Assembly (NCBI GenBank): GCA_014879735.1
Contig: JACSRN010000103.1
Span: forward strand, 1-64,000
DNA length: 64,000 nucleotides
Direction: 5' to 3'
From: Paracoccaceae bacterium
GTDB taxonomy: Bacteria > Pseudomonadota > Alphaproteobacteria > Rhodobacterales > Rhodobacteraceae
Within the stretch, counting starts at the first letter, position 1; the number at the start of each line of letters is the position of its first letter. Positions 50,735 to 59,146 of the stretch are shown here, piece by piece. The notes under the pieces were generated by a model that was not told where the DNA came from, made no database searches, and saw only the letters and a program-made list of their open reading frames with translations. A program made the position numbers and the translations under genes.

Positions 50735-51547
50735 ATGGACAACCTTCACCGCGCATTGGCACCGATCAGCGATGCCGCCTGGGCGCAGATCGAGGACGAG
50801 GCAAAGCGCACGCTGACACGCTATCTGGGCGCACGGCGCATCGTCGATCTGCACGGGCCAGAGGGGCCTGGTCTGTCGGCCGTCGGCACCGGCCATCTGC
50901 GCAGTGCCCCCGCGCTGGCAGAGGGGGTGCGCTGTGCCCGGCGCGAGGTGAACCCCCTGGTCGAACTGCGCGTGCCCTTCGACCTCAGCCGCGCCGCCAT
51001 CGACGATGTCGCACGGGGATCGAACGATTCGGACTGGCAACCGCTGAAGGATGCCGCCTGCCTGATCGCGCTGGCCGAGGACCGGCTGGTGTTTCACGGC
51101 TATGCCGAGACCGGGGTGAAAGGTCTGTTGTCCGCCTCCAGCAACCCGACCATCGCCTTGCCCGAAAGCGTCGCCGACTACCCCGAGGCCGTGGCCCGCG
51201 CCGTCACCGCATTGCGGCTGGCCGGCGTGAACGGACCCTATGCTCTGGTCCTGGGCACAGAGCCGTTCACCCGGGCAACAGGTGGCGACGATGACGGATA
51301 TCCGGTGCTGAAACATTTGGAAAAGCTGGTCGATGCGCCGGTGGGGTGGAGCCAGGCGCTGACCGGCGGGGCGGTCGTATCCACCCGCGGCGGCGATTTC
51401 GATCTGTGGTTGGGACAGGATATTTCCATCGGCTATCTGTCGCATACGGCCGATACCGTGACGCTTTACCTGCAGGAAAGCCTGACCTTCCAGATGCAGA
51501 CCGCCGAGGCGGTCGTCACCCTGCAGGCGCCAGACAACGCCACCTGA
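50735..51547 (+). CDS. Encapsulin nanocompartment shell protein (family 1)
   Basis: A 270-residue HK97-fold shell protein of the linocin M18/encapsulin family. MDNLHRALAPISDAAWAQIEDEAKRTL is the N-terminal arm that binds cargo peptides. RRIVDLHGPEGPGLSAVGTG, REVNPLVELRVPFDLSRAAIDDVARGSNDSDW and AACLIALAEDRLVFHGYAETGVKGLL are family blocks, and GGDFDLWLGQDISIGYL and LYLQESLTFQMQT mark the C-terminal A-domain. Length fits shells of 60 subunits (T=1, about 24 nm). The gene is directly coupled to the DyP cargo gene. The old bacteriocin/protease name for the family is obsolete. Confidence 0.96.
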   Translation: MDNLHRALAPISDAAWAQIEDEAKRTLTRYLGARRIVDLHGPEGPGLSAVGTGHLRSAPALAEGVRCARREVNPLVELRVPFDLSRAAIDDVARGSNDSDWQPLKDAACLIALAEDRLVFHGYAETGVKGLLSASSNPTIALPESVADYPEAVARAVTALRLAGVNGPYALVLGTEPFTRATGGDDDGYPVLKHLEKLVDAPVGWSQALTGGAVVSTRGGDFDLWLGQDISIGYLSHTADTVTLYLQESLTFQMQTAEAVVTLQAPDNAT

Positions 51548-51872
51548 GCCGGACCTGCCCGGACGAGACGGCCGCCGCCGCATTGACCATCCGGAACGTC
51601 CGTGCTGATCGCCAGGTCAGGCCCGCGCGATGTGCCTGCCATGGTCAGCAGGATCGGGCACAATACCGAACCATGACCCTGCCGCGGGCGCCCCGGCGGG
51701 AAAGCGTGCGTTCTGGCCTACGGAATCGATGCGATGTGCCTGTTGCCATGCCCGAAGTCGCGGATCGGGTGGTTCATGCCCCGATGCCAGGCAATTTCGC
51801 CGCCGAAAAAGCCCTGCCCATCGCATCTCCATGAGGCCCGGGCAAGGGCCGGCGGAAGATGGCGCAGAAACC
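51548..51872. other. Gene-free stretch after the encapsulin gene
   Basis: About 325 bp between encapsulin and the convergent flavin reductase gene. Open frames here have no recognisable protein features. I see no U-tract terminator, no tRNA-like fold and no repeat worth naming. Confidence 0.5.
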
Positions 51873-52397
51873 TCAGGTCTGTGACGAGCCGTCCAGCTCC
51901 TCGCGCAGGCGGTGCCAGCGGCGATCGAGATAGACGAGCGACTGGTTTTCGGACGTGTCGGCCGGGTCGGCGGCACGCCCCTCCAGCAGTTCGGCGGCAA
52001 CCAGCGTTGCCCCCGCCAGCGGCAGCGTGCCCACGACCTTTGCGCGAAACCAGGTGGAAACCTGGGTATAGCGCGGCTCTCCGGTGGGCAGCCGTTCCCA
52101 GGGGGTGCCCGGCGGGAAACGGTCGGCGCCCGGGGTGGCGCCCAGGCGGGCAAGGTCGAGATCGGTGTAGCGCAGAAGATGGATCACCATCGTCCCGGCC
52201 TGCAACAGCGGCGCCGCCGAAGTCGAACGGGTCGACAGCGAGAAGGCGACCACCGGCGGCGCGGCGCTGACCGAGATCAGCGACGATACCGTCAGCGCGA
52301 TGGGCCGGCCGTCCGCATCCGCGGTGATGACCGCCACCCCGGCCGGATGGCAGCGGAATGCCTCGCGAAAGGTATCGGTCAGTCCTGCGCCTGTCAT
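51873..52397 (-). CDS. Flavin reductase family protein (FMN-binding split barrel)
   Basis: A 174-residue flavin-reductase-like protein. Signatures: FREAFRCHPAGVAVITADADGRPIALTVSSLISVSAAPPVVAFSL near the N-terminus, where conserved Thr/Ser residues bind FMN, and RFPPGTPWERLPTGEPRYTQVSTWFRAKV further on. GGAGAGG precedes ATG 52397. Members supply reduced flavin to two-component monooxygenases or reduce other acceptors; no monooxygenase is adjacent, so its partner is unknown. It diverges from the Hsp70-like gene. Confidence 0.87.
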   Translation of the reverse strand: MTGAGLTDTFREAFRCHPAGVAVITADADGRPIALTVSSLISVSAAPPVVAFSLSTRSTSAAPLLQAGTMVIHLLRYTDLDLARLGATPGADRFPPGTPWERLPTGEPRYTQVSTWFRAKVVGTLPLAGATLVAAELLEGRAADPADTSENQSLVYLDRRWHRLREELDGSSQT

Positions 52398-52563
52398 TTC
52401 GCCTCTCCGTCTTGCCCGGTCGATCCGCGGCCTGCGCGGCGATGCTACGGCCCGGGCGACGACCCGTCCACCCCGGTTGCCACTGCCACTGCCGCCACAA
52501 CGGCTTGCACGCGGGCGGATTTCCCGCTAGGTCGCCCGCCTTTCCGCAGCCCAGGGGTCCCGC

Positions 52564-53832
52564 ATGCTGCCCGACATGCTTGCCATCGACTTCGGCACCT
52601 CGAACACCGCTGCCGCCGTGCTGCATGATGGCCAGATCAGGCGCATCCCGGTTGAGGCCGGGGCCGACACGCTGCCGACCGCGGTGTTCTTTGCCGCCGC
52701 CGACGATGGCATGCGCATCGGCGCCGAGGCCGCCCGCGCCCTGACCGACGGGGCCGAGGGTCGCTACATGCGCGCGCTGAAATCGGTGCTGGGCACGCCG
52801 CTGTTTCACGAGGATCGCCTGATCGCAGGCCGGCGTCGCAATCTGGCCGGCATCGTCACGGCCTTTCTGGCCGAACTGCGCGACAGGGCCGAAGCGACGA
52901 CCGGGCTACGGTTCCGCCGCGTCCTTTCCGGCCGCCCGGTGCATTTCCACACCCGGGACGCGGCGCAGGACGCCCGCGCCGAAATCGACTTGCGCGCCTG
53001 TTATCTTGCCGCGGGTTTCGATGAGATTGCCTTTCTGGCCGAACCCGAGGCGGCAGCCTTGGCATGCCACGGCCTCGGCCGGGCGGACGGTCCGGGACTG
53101 ATCGTCGACATCGGCGGCGGCACCTCCGACTTTTCGATCTTCCGCAGCGCTGGGGCGGGCATCGAGATCCTTGCCAGCCACGGCATCCGCCTGGGCGGCA
53201 CCGATTTCGACCGTTCGATCTCGTTGACACATGCCATGCCGGCCCTGGGCCGCGGCGGGCAGTTGCGGCGCGACATCGGGCCGGGTCTGCTGCCGACCCC
53301 GGGTGCGATCTATACCGAGCTGGCGAACTGGGCGATGATCCCGTTCCTCTACACGCCGGACACGCGGCGTCAGGCCCGGGAAATGGCACGGCTGGCGGTC
53401 GACCGGCGCAAGATGGATCGGCTGGTGACGGTGCTGGAAGAGGAGCTCGGCCACGACCTGGCCTTTGCGGTAGAACGCGCGAAGATCGCCGCCAATTCCG
53501 GCATGCAGGAGGCCCGCATCGCCATGGGTTTCATCGAGCGCGGCCTGTCCCGTGCTGTGCACCCCGAAACGATGGATCGCGTGCTGGTCCGCCACCGCGC
53601 CGCGCTGGCTGACGCCGCGGCCCAGACATTGCAGATGGCGGCCATCCCGCCCGAAGCCATCGGCCGGGTAATTCTGGTTGGCGGATCGAGCCTGATGGGC
53701 CTGGTTGCGGACGAGGCGCTGCGGCTGTGCCCGCGGGCGGAACTCGTTCGCTCCGAAGCGTTCACCGCGGTGGTGGACGGGCTGGCGCTGGCCACCGCCG
53801 GGCAGCAGGCAGGTCGGGACAACACCCGATAG
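52564..53832 (+). CDS. YegD-like Hsp70-family protein
   Basis: A 422-residue actin/Hsp70-fold ATPase lacking the long substrate-binding domain of DnaK. Phosphate loops are AIDFGTSNTAAAVL and LIVDIGGGTSDFSIF; the adenosine motif is VGGSSLMGLVADEAL. Length and the phrase DAARAEIDLRACYLAAGFDEIAFLAEPEAAAL match the YegD subgroup, whose role is poorly known. The start MLPDMLAID is the first good one. There is no DnaJ or GrpE partner nearby. Confidence 0.87.
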   Translation: MLPDMLAIDFGTSNTAAAVLHDGQIRRIPVEAGADTLPTAVFFAAADDGMRIGAEAARALTDGAEGRYMRALKSVLGTPLFHEDRLIAGRRRNLAGIVTAFLAELRDRAEATTGLRFRRVLSGRPVHFHTRDAAQDARAEIDLRACYLAAGFDEIAFLAEPEAAALACHGLGRADGPGLIVDIGGGTSDFSIFRSAGAGIEILASHGIRLGGTDFDRSISLTHAMPALGRGGQLRRDIGPGLLPTPGAIYTELANWAMIPFLYTPDTRRQAREMARLAVDRRKMDRLVTVLEEELGHDLAFAVERAKIAANSGMQEARIAMGFIERGLSRAVHPETMDRVLVRHRAALADAAAQTLQMAAIPPEAIGRVILVGGSSLMGLVADEALRLCPRAELVRSEAFTAVVDGLALATAGQQAGRDNTR

Positions 53833-54052
53833 AAAAAGTCAACTATCTGATTTTCTACAGATTTATCTTGTATCGCATCCCGGCCCGCGGTATTTCCGCT
53901 GCAAGGACGCAAGCCCGCCATTGGCCAGCCAGCAACCCGACTCCTGCCCGATCAAACACGCCCCATCGCCACGCGCGACCTGTCATGGCGTGCGAAACCC
54001 GTTGTGTTTGCGGTTCCGTCGCGGTTTCCTGGTTTCGGATCGGGAGGGATCA

Positions 54053-55093
54053 ATGCGCCGCACAGCCGGAGAACTCGACGGCCACCGCGTCGAAACCGTC
54101 ACGTTGACCGGCAATGCCGGGCTGCGCATCGACATCATGACCTACGGCGCCCGCCTTGTGGGTCTGGAGGTCGCGGGGCGCGACGGGCAGCCGGCCGATA
54201 TCGCGCTCGGCTACCGCGACCTCGACGCCTGGGCTGCCTCGACCACTTATATCGGTGCCACCTGCGGCCGCTGCGCCAACCGGATCGGCGGCGCCGGCTT
54301 TGTGCTGGACGGTCGCGAGATCCGGCTTGACCGCAATGAAGGCGCCAACACGCTGCATGGCGGGACACAGGGCTTTGACCGCAAGCACTGGCAGATCGAC
54401 GAGGCGACACCCCGCGCCGTCTCGCTGACCGCGGTATCCGAAGCCGGAGAGATGGGCTTTCCCGGCCGGATGAAGATGCGCACCACCTACCGGATCGACG
54501 CGCAGAACCGCTTGCGGATCGAGATGGAAGCCACGACCGATGCGCCCACCGTCGCCAATATCGTGAACCACGCCTATTTCAACCTGGCCGGCACGGGCGA
54601 CGTGCTGGGCCAGATGTTGCGGATCGAGGCCGGGCATTACACCCCTGCCGATGCAGCCCTGATCGTTACCGGCGAAATCCGCGCCGTCGACGGCACGGCC
54701 TTCGATTTCCGGACCGCCCGCCCCATCGGCCTGCAACTGCCGGGCGATGCCGGATTCGATACCAACTTCTGCCTCTCTGCCCCGACCGGGCCCCTGGCGG
54801 GCGAGATGCTGCGCTTTGCCGCCGAGGCCTGGGACCCCGGTTCGGGCCGTCGGCTTCGGCTCTGGACCACAGAGCCGGGGTTGCAGTTCTATTCCGGCGG
54901 CTATCTCGACGACAGCCTGCCCGGCAAGGCGGGCGCGATCCGCCGCTTCGGCGGCTTTGCGCTGGAGACGCAGAAGTTTCCCGACAGCCCGAACCGGCCG
55001 CAGTTCCCCTCGTGCCGGTTGGATCCGGGCCGGACCTACCGCCATGTCATGCTGTTCGACTTCACCCCGCAGGAGGCCGGTACACCGTCGTAG
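54053..55093 (+). CDS. Aldose 1-epimerase (galactose mutarotase family)
   Basis: A 346-residue beta-sandwich epimerase that interconverts alpha and beta anomers of free sugars. Motifs: YIGATCGRCANRIGGAGFVLDG, NTLHGGTQGFDRKHW (His acid/base), NIVNHAYFNLAG (second His) and GGFALETQKFPDSPN (catalytic Glu). GGGAGGGA at -8 fixes ATG 54053. The preceding 220 bp hold an AT-rich ATCTG / CAGAT stem (53845-53849 with 53858-53862) just after the YegD-like stop, perhaps a weak terminator. No sugar-use genes are adjacent. Confidence 0.93.
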   Translation: MRRTAGELDGHRVETVTLTGNAGLRIDIMTYGARLVGLEVAGRDGQPADIALGYRDLDAWAASTTYIGATCGRCANRIGGAGFVLDGREIRLDRNEGANTLHGGTQGFDRKHWQIDEATPRAVSLTAVSEAGEMGFPGRMKMRTTYRIDAQNRLRIEMEATTDAPTVANIVNHAYFNLAGTGDVLGQMLRIEAGHYTPADAALIVTGEIRAVDGTAFDFRTARPIGLQLPGDAGFDTNFCLSAPTGPLAGEMLRFAAEAWDPGSGRRLRLWTTEPGLQFYSGGYLDDSLPGKAGAIRRFGGFALETQKFPDSPNRPQFPSCRLDPGRTYRHVMLFDFTPQEAGTPS

Positions 55094-55175
55094 AACGCCG
55101 ACATGCATCGGCGGCGTTGACCGGCCCGGTGGGCAAGGCTAAGTCGGGCGTCATCAACTCCGAAAGGCATGTCCC

Positions 55176-55790
55176 TTGGCCATCCATCTTTACCGGAACG
55201 ATCTGCCAGACGGGCTGGCCCTTGGTCCGGTTGTCGCCATCGACACCGAGACGATGGGCCTTGACCCGCGGCGCGACCGGCTGTGCGTGGTGCAATTGTC
55301 GTCGGGCGACGGCAGTGCCCATCTGGTGCAGATCGCCCGCGGCCAGACCCGCGCGCCCAACCTGGAACGCCTGCTGACCGACCCGGCGGTGCTCAAGCTG
55401 TTTCACTTCGGCCGTTTCGATATCGCCGCGCTGAAACAGGCGTTCGGCGTGACGACGGCGCCGGTCTGGTGCACCAAGATCGCTTCGAAGCTGGTCCGTA
55501 CCTTCACCGACCGGCACGGGCTGAAATACCTGCTGGCCGATCTGGTCGGCGTCGACGTGTCAAAGCAGCAGCAGACCAGCGACTGGGGCTCGGCCGAACT
55601 GACCGAGGCGCAGAAGGATTATGCCGCTTCGGACGTTCTTTACCTGCATGCGCTGAAGGCGGCGCTGGAGGAGCGGCTGATCCGCGAAGGGCGGCTTGAC
55701 CTGGCCCAGCGCCTGTTCGCCTTCCTGCCGACCCGGGCCGAACTGGACCTGATGGGCTGGGACGACACCCACGACATCTACATGCATTGA
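55176..55790 (+). CDS. Ribonuclease D-type 3'-5' exonuclease
   Basis: A 204-residue DEDDy exonuclease. The metal-binding residues are seen as VAIDTETMGL (D23, E25), HFGRFDI (D82) and DYAASDVLYL (Y149, D153). It lacks the HRDC domain of full-length Rnd, so it is the short form common in alphaproteobacteria. A TTG start at 55176 is required for the N-terminus AIHLYRNDLPDG and has GAAAGG about 8 nt upstream. It precedes lptC by 4 nt, the order often seen in alphaproteobacteria. Confidence 0.92.
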   Translation: MAIHLYRNDLPDGLALGPVVAIDTETMGLDPRRDRLCVVQLSSGDGSAHLVQIARGQTRAPNLERLLTDPAVLKLFHFGRFDIAALKQAFGVTTAPVWCTKIASKLVRTFTDRHGLKYLLADLVGVDVSKQQQTSDWGSAELTEAQKDYAASDVLYLHALKAALEERLIREGRLDLAQRLFAFLPTRAELDLMGWDDTHDIYMH

Positions 55791-55794
55791 CGCC

Positions 55795-56427
55795 ATGGCC
55801 GGGATCGACCGCCATTCGCGCCTGGTGAACTGGTTGAAGGTCGGCCTGCCGCTGGTCGCGCTGGCGCTTCTGTCAACGTTGTTCCTGCTTGGCGACAGGA
55901 TCGATCCGTCGGATGCGATCCCCTATGCCGAAGTCGATGTCGAGGCGCTGGCCCGCAATCCGCGGATGACGGCCCCCTCCTATGCCGGCACCACCTCGGA
56001 CGGCGCCGAGATCAGTGTCACGGCCGAGGCTGCGCGGCCCGCCACCGCCGATCGCACGGCCGCGGCGCTGCGGGTGACGGCCGAACTGAGGATGCCCGGC
56101 GGCGGCAGTGCCGAGATCCTTGCCGGCACGGCAGAGATCGACACCGGCGCGGGCGTACTGCGCCTGTCGGATGGGGTGACGCTGATCTCCTCCTCGGGCT
56201 ACCGGATCGAGACACCGGGACTCGACACTGCGCTTGACCGCTCGCATGCCGAAAGCACCGGCCCGGTCGAGGCGACGGGCCCGGCCGGCCGGATCGAGGC
56301 GCAGAATTTCACGCTGGAGCGGCAGGACGGCGACGGAACCGGCGGGAAAGCCTATCTTCTGGTTTTCTCCGAACAGGTTAAGCTGATATATCTTCCGGGC
56401 GGTAAAGCCCCTGACACGGAACCCTGA
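55795..56427 (+). CDS. lptC: LPS export protein LptC
   Basis: A 210-residue protein with one N-terminal membrane helix (LVNWLKVGLPLVALALLSTLFLLGD) and a periplasmic beta-jellyroll, the bridge that passes lipopolysaccharide from LptBFG to LptA. Sequence conservation in LptC is low; the call rests on topology, the segment AELRMPGGGSAEILAGTAEID, and the directly following lptA and lptB. It abuts lptA with no gap. Confidence 0.88.
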   Translation: MAGIDRHSRLVNWLKVGLPLVALALLSTLFLLGDRIDPSDAIPYAEVDVEALARNPRMTAPSYAGTTSDGAEISVTAEAARPATADRTAAALRVTAELRMPGGGSAEILAGTAEIDTGAGVLRLSDGVTLISSSGYRIETPGLDTALDRSHAESTGPVEATGPAGRIEAQNFTLERQDGDGTGGKAYLLVFSEQVKLIYLPGGKAPDTEP

Positions 56428-56910
56428 ATGACCCGCCTGGTCCTTGCCCTGATCCTTGCACTTGCCGCCACCCCTGCCGCCGCCCAGCAGGCGGCGGTCG
56501 ATTTCGGCGGGCTGAAGCAGGATACGACCCTGCCGGTCACGGTCGAGGCCGATCGGCTGGCCGTGAACAATGCCGATGGCAGCGCGGTCTTTACCGGCAA
56601 TGTCCGCGTCGCGCAGGGCGAGATGCGGCTGGCCGCTGCCGAGGTGACGGTCGCCTACGGTCAGGATGGAACCTCGATCTCGCAGCTTCACGCGACGGGC
56701 GGCGTGACCATCGTCAATGCCGCCGATGCGGCCGAGGCCCGCGAGGCGATCTATACCATCGACAGCGGAACCATCGTGATGACCGGAGACGTCCTTTTGA
56801 CCCAGGGCGCCAGCACCATGGCGGGGCAGAAGCTGACGATCCACTTGAAGGATGGGACGGGCGTGATGGAGGGGCGGGTTTCCACCACCTTCATGCCGGG
56901 CGGAAACTGA
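56428..56910 (+). CDS. lptA: LPS export protein LptA
   Basis: A 160-residue periplasmic OstA-like protein with signal peptide (LVLALILALAATPAAAQQ). The repeat-like blocks PVTVEADRLAVNNADGSAVFTGNVRVAQGEMRLAAAEVTV and GTIVMTGDVLLTQGASTMAGQKLTIHL are typical of LptA beta-jellyroll strands that form the periplasmic bridge. It overlaps the lptB start by one base. Confidence 0.93.
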   Translation: MTRLVLALILALAATPAAAQQAAVDFGGLKQDTTLPVTVEADRLAVNNADGSAVFTGNVRVAQGEMRLAAAEVTVAYGQDGTSISQLHATGGVTIVNAADAAEAREAIYTIDSGTIVMTGDVLLTQGASTMAGQKLTIHLKDGTGVMEGRVSTTFMPGGN

Positions 56911-57671
56911 TGCCCCAGCGCCCGGACCTGACGATGACGCCCGGCTCGCAGGGGCTTTCGGTCCGCAGCCTGCGCAAGTCCTACAAGAAGCGTCCCGTCA
57001 TCCGCGACGTCTCGATGGATCTGCGCCGCGGCGAGGTGGTGGCGCTGCTTGGCCCCAACGGCTCGGGCAAGACGACCTGCTTTTACTCCATCGCCGGCCT
57101 TGTCACGCCGGAGGGCGGCCAGGTGCTGATCGACGGGCGCGATGTCACGCTGCTGCCCATGTACCGCCGCGCCCGGCTGGGGATCGGCTATCTGCCGCAG
57201 GAAGTGTCGATCTTCCGCGGACTTTCGGTCGAGGACAATATCCTTGCCGTCTTGGAAATCTGTGAGCCTGACGGCCACAAGCGGCGCGAGCGGCTGGAGG
57301 AACTGCTGGGCGAATTCTCGATCACCCATCTGCGCCAGACCCCCGCGCTGGCGCTGTCCGGCGGCGAGCGGCGCCGGGTCGAGATTGCGCGCTGTCTGGC
57401 CGCCGATCCGAAGTATCTGCTTCTCGACGAACCCTTCGCCGGCGTCGATCCCATCGCGGTCGGCGAAATCCGCCATCTGGTGCAGGATTTGAAGTCGCGC
57501 GGGATCGGTGTCCTGATCACCGACCACAATGTCCGCGAAACGCTGGAGATCGTCGACCGGGCTTATATCCTGCATGACGGGACGATGCTGATGTCGGGGA
57601 CCACGGACGAGGTCATCCGGGACGAAATGGTGCGCCGGGTCTACCTTGGCGAGAATTTCCGGATCATGTGA
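56910..57671 (+). CDS. lptB: LPS export ATPase LptB
   Basis: A 253-residue ABC ATPase powering lipopolysaccharide extraction. Walker A GPNGSGKTT (48-56), Q-loop region YLPQEVSIFRGLSVEDN, signature LSGGERRRVEIARCL, Walker B YLLLDEPFAGVDP, H-loop ITDHNVRETL. The YLPQE...SIFR motif separates LptB from LivF/LivG proteins. Confidence 0.96.
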   Translation: MPQRPDLTMTPGSQGLSVRSLRKSYKKRPVIRDVSMDLRRGEVVALLGPNGSGKTTCFYSIAGLVTPEGGQVLIDGRDVTLLPMYRRARLGIGYLPQEVSIFRGLSVEDNILAVLEICEPDGHKRRERLEELLGEFSITHLRQTPALALSGGERRRVEIARCLAADPKYLLLDEPFAGVDPIAVGEIRHLVQDLKSRGIGVLITDHNVRETLEIVDRAYILHDGTMLMSGTTDEVIRDEMVRRVYLGENFRIM

Positions 57672-57689
57672 ACCAACTCTCCGATTCAG

Positions 57690-57714
57690 TTGACAGGTGA
57701 CTTGCGCTGTCACC
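57690..57714 (+). promoter_or_regulatory. Candidate promoter/operator upstream of hpf
   Basis: The lptB-hpf gap (210 bp) holds a perfect TTGACA (57690-57695), then the perfect inverted repeat GGTGAC (57696-57701) / GTCACC (57709-57714) with a 7-nt spacer. The repeat occupies the spacer after the -35, where a repressor would block transcription. The -10 (CCAAAT at 57713-57718) is weak, so the promoter call is tentative. Confidence 0.45.
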
Positions 57715-57881
57715 AAATGGCCATGATGCGCGCGACATTCACCCTCGCTTTCCCGCCGATGCGATCCATTTTCGCGCCGGCGCCTCTTGCGAGGCCGGCC
57801 TATCCTGCACAGGTCAGACTTACGGCCCGGCCCCCGGCGAAGAGGATCGTCGCGCCCGGAAAAGACAGAAGAGGAGAGATC

Positions 57882-58457
57882 ATGCGCTACCAGATCAGCG
57901 GCAAGCAGATGGACATCGGAGAAGCCCTGACGACGCACGTCAAGGCCGAGATCGGCGAACTGGTCGACAAATACGCCCAGCGACCGACCGACGCGGTCGT
58001 GGTCTTTTCCAAATCCGCGCACGAATACGTCTGCGAGACGGTCATCCATCTGTCGACCGGTCTGACGGCCCAGGCCAACGGTCACGCCGCCGAGATCTAT
58101 GCTGCCTTCGAATCCTGCCGGGAACGGCTGGACAAGCAGGTTCGCCGCTACAAGCGCCGCATCCGCAATCATCACAATGACCGCAAGGCGCCGGTTGAAT
58201 ATGGCGAGGCTGCCAAGTATATCCTCGCTCCATCCGAAGAGACCGAGGATGCCGAGCCAGACACGCTTGCCCCCGTGGTCATCGCCGAGATGGAAGCCAA
58301 GATTCCATCGATCACCGTGGGCGAGGCCGTGATGCAACTGGAACTGGCGGGGCAGAAACTTCTGGTCTTCCGCAACGAAGGGCACGGGGGCGTGAACGTG
58401 GTGTATCGTCGGGAAGACGGCAACATCGGCTGGATCGATCCCCGCAACAGCCGCTGA
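57882..58457 (+). CDS. hpf: Long-form ribosome hibernation promoting factor
   Basis: A 191-residue long HPF. The N-terminal domain (1-100) binds the 30S decoding region (MRYQISGKQMDIGEALTTHVKAEIGELVDKY), a variable linker follows, and the C-terminal dimerisation domain (about 130-190: ITVGEAVMQLELAGQKLLVFRNEGHGGVNVVYRREDGNIGWI) joins two ribosomes into 100S particles. GAGGAGAG at -8 supports ATG 57882. It sits between lptB and ptsN without the rpoN gene that occupies this interval in many proteobacteria. Confidence 0.96.
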   Translation: MRYQISGKQMDIGEALTTHVKAEIGELVDKYAQRPTDAVVVFSKSAHEYVCETVIHLSTGLTAQANGHAAEIYAAFESCRERLDKQVRRYKRRIRNHHNDRKAPVEYGEAAKYILAPSEETEDAEPDTLAPVVIAEMEAKIPSITVGEAVMQLELAGQKLLVFRNEGHGGVNVVYRREDGNIGWIDPRNSR

Positions 58458-58487
58458 CGGCTGCCCGTCACAGGAATTCTGTACCCC

Positions 58488-58952
58488 ATGGATCTTTCCA
58501 GTCTTCTCGTTCCCGCATCTGTTCGTGTCGTTGGACAGTTCACCTCGAAGAAGCGGCTGTTTCAGGAACTTGGCGAGATCGCCCAGCAAGCCTGGCAGAT
58601 TCCAGCCGCCGCCGCCGTCGATGGCCTGCAGGAGCGCGAGACACTGGGACCCACCGGCGTGGGGCATGGCATCGCCCTGCCCCATGCGCGGCTTGACGAT
58701 TTGAACCGGATCGCCGGCATCTTCATCCGGCTGGAAAAGCCGCTGGATTACGATTCGGTCGACCGACAGCCGGTCGACCTGGTCTTCGGCCTGCTGGCCC
58801 CCAAGGATTCGGGCGTGGATCATCTGAAGGCGCTGGCGCTGGTCAGCCGCACGATGCGCGACACCGCGCTGGTGCAAAAGCTGCGGGCGAACAGCGATCC
58901 CGCCAAGATCCATGCGATCCTGATCGAATCGCGGGCGAACAAGGCTGCCTGA
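58488..58952 (+). CDS. ptsN: Nitrogen PTS EIIA component PtsN
   Basis: A 154-residue EIIA-Ntr regulatory phosphocarrier. The phosphorylated His is in GVGHGIALPHAR (H66). PVDLVFGLLAPKDSGVDHLKALALVSRTMRD is the conserved second half. It does not transport sugar but couples nitrogen and potassium metabolism to PtsP/PtsO phosphorylation. It lies 30 bp after hpf and probably shares its transcript. Confidence 0.95.
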   Translation: MDLSSLLVPASVRVVGQFTSKKRLFQELGEIAQQAWQIPAAAAVDGLQERETLGPTGVGHGIALPHARLDDLNRIAGIFIRLEKPLDYDSVDRQPVDLVFGLLAPKDSGVDHLKALALVSRTMRDTALVQKLRANSDPAKIHAILIESRANKAA

Positions 58953-58973
58953 AAACGGTCCTTGGCAACCCCG

Positions 58974-59010
58974 CCGGGGGCGCCCTCCCGCGGTCCTTTA
59001 GCGCCCCCGG
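58974..59010 (+). terminator. Hairpin after ptsN
   Basis: A perfect 10-bp inverted repeat CCGGGGGCGC (58974-58983) / GCGCCCCCGG (59001-59010) with a 17-nt loop, starting 22 nt after the ptsN stop. There is no clean U-tract afterwards. It probably closes the hpf-ptsN transcript. Confidence 0.6.
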
Positions 59011-59146
59011 GGGCAGTCGTCCCGCCGGGACTGTGCTTCGATACCACCGATATTGCGCATCTGCCGGCCTGATGCCGCCCGGCAGATATCGGAATCAGCC
59101 GATGACAGCCGATTGACGCGACCCCGGGATGGCCAAGGCCCAGGGC

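Noticed and set aside
56751..58913. 720-codon minus-strand frame opposite lptB, hpf and ptsN
   Set aside because: Antisense to three conserved housekeeping genes, with no recognisable domains.
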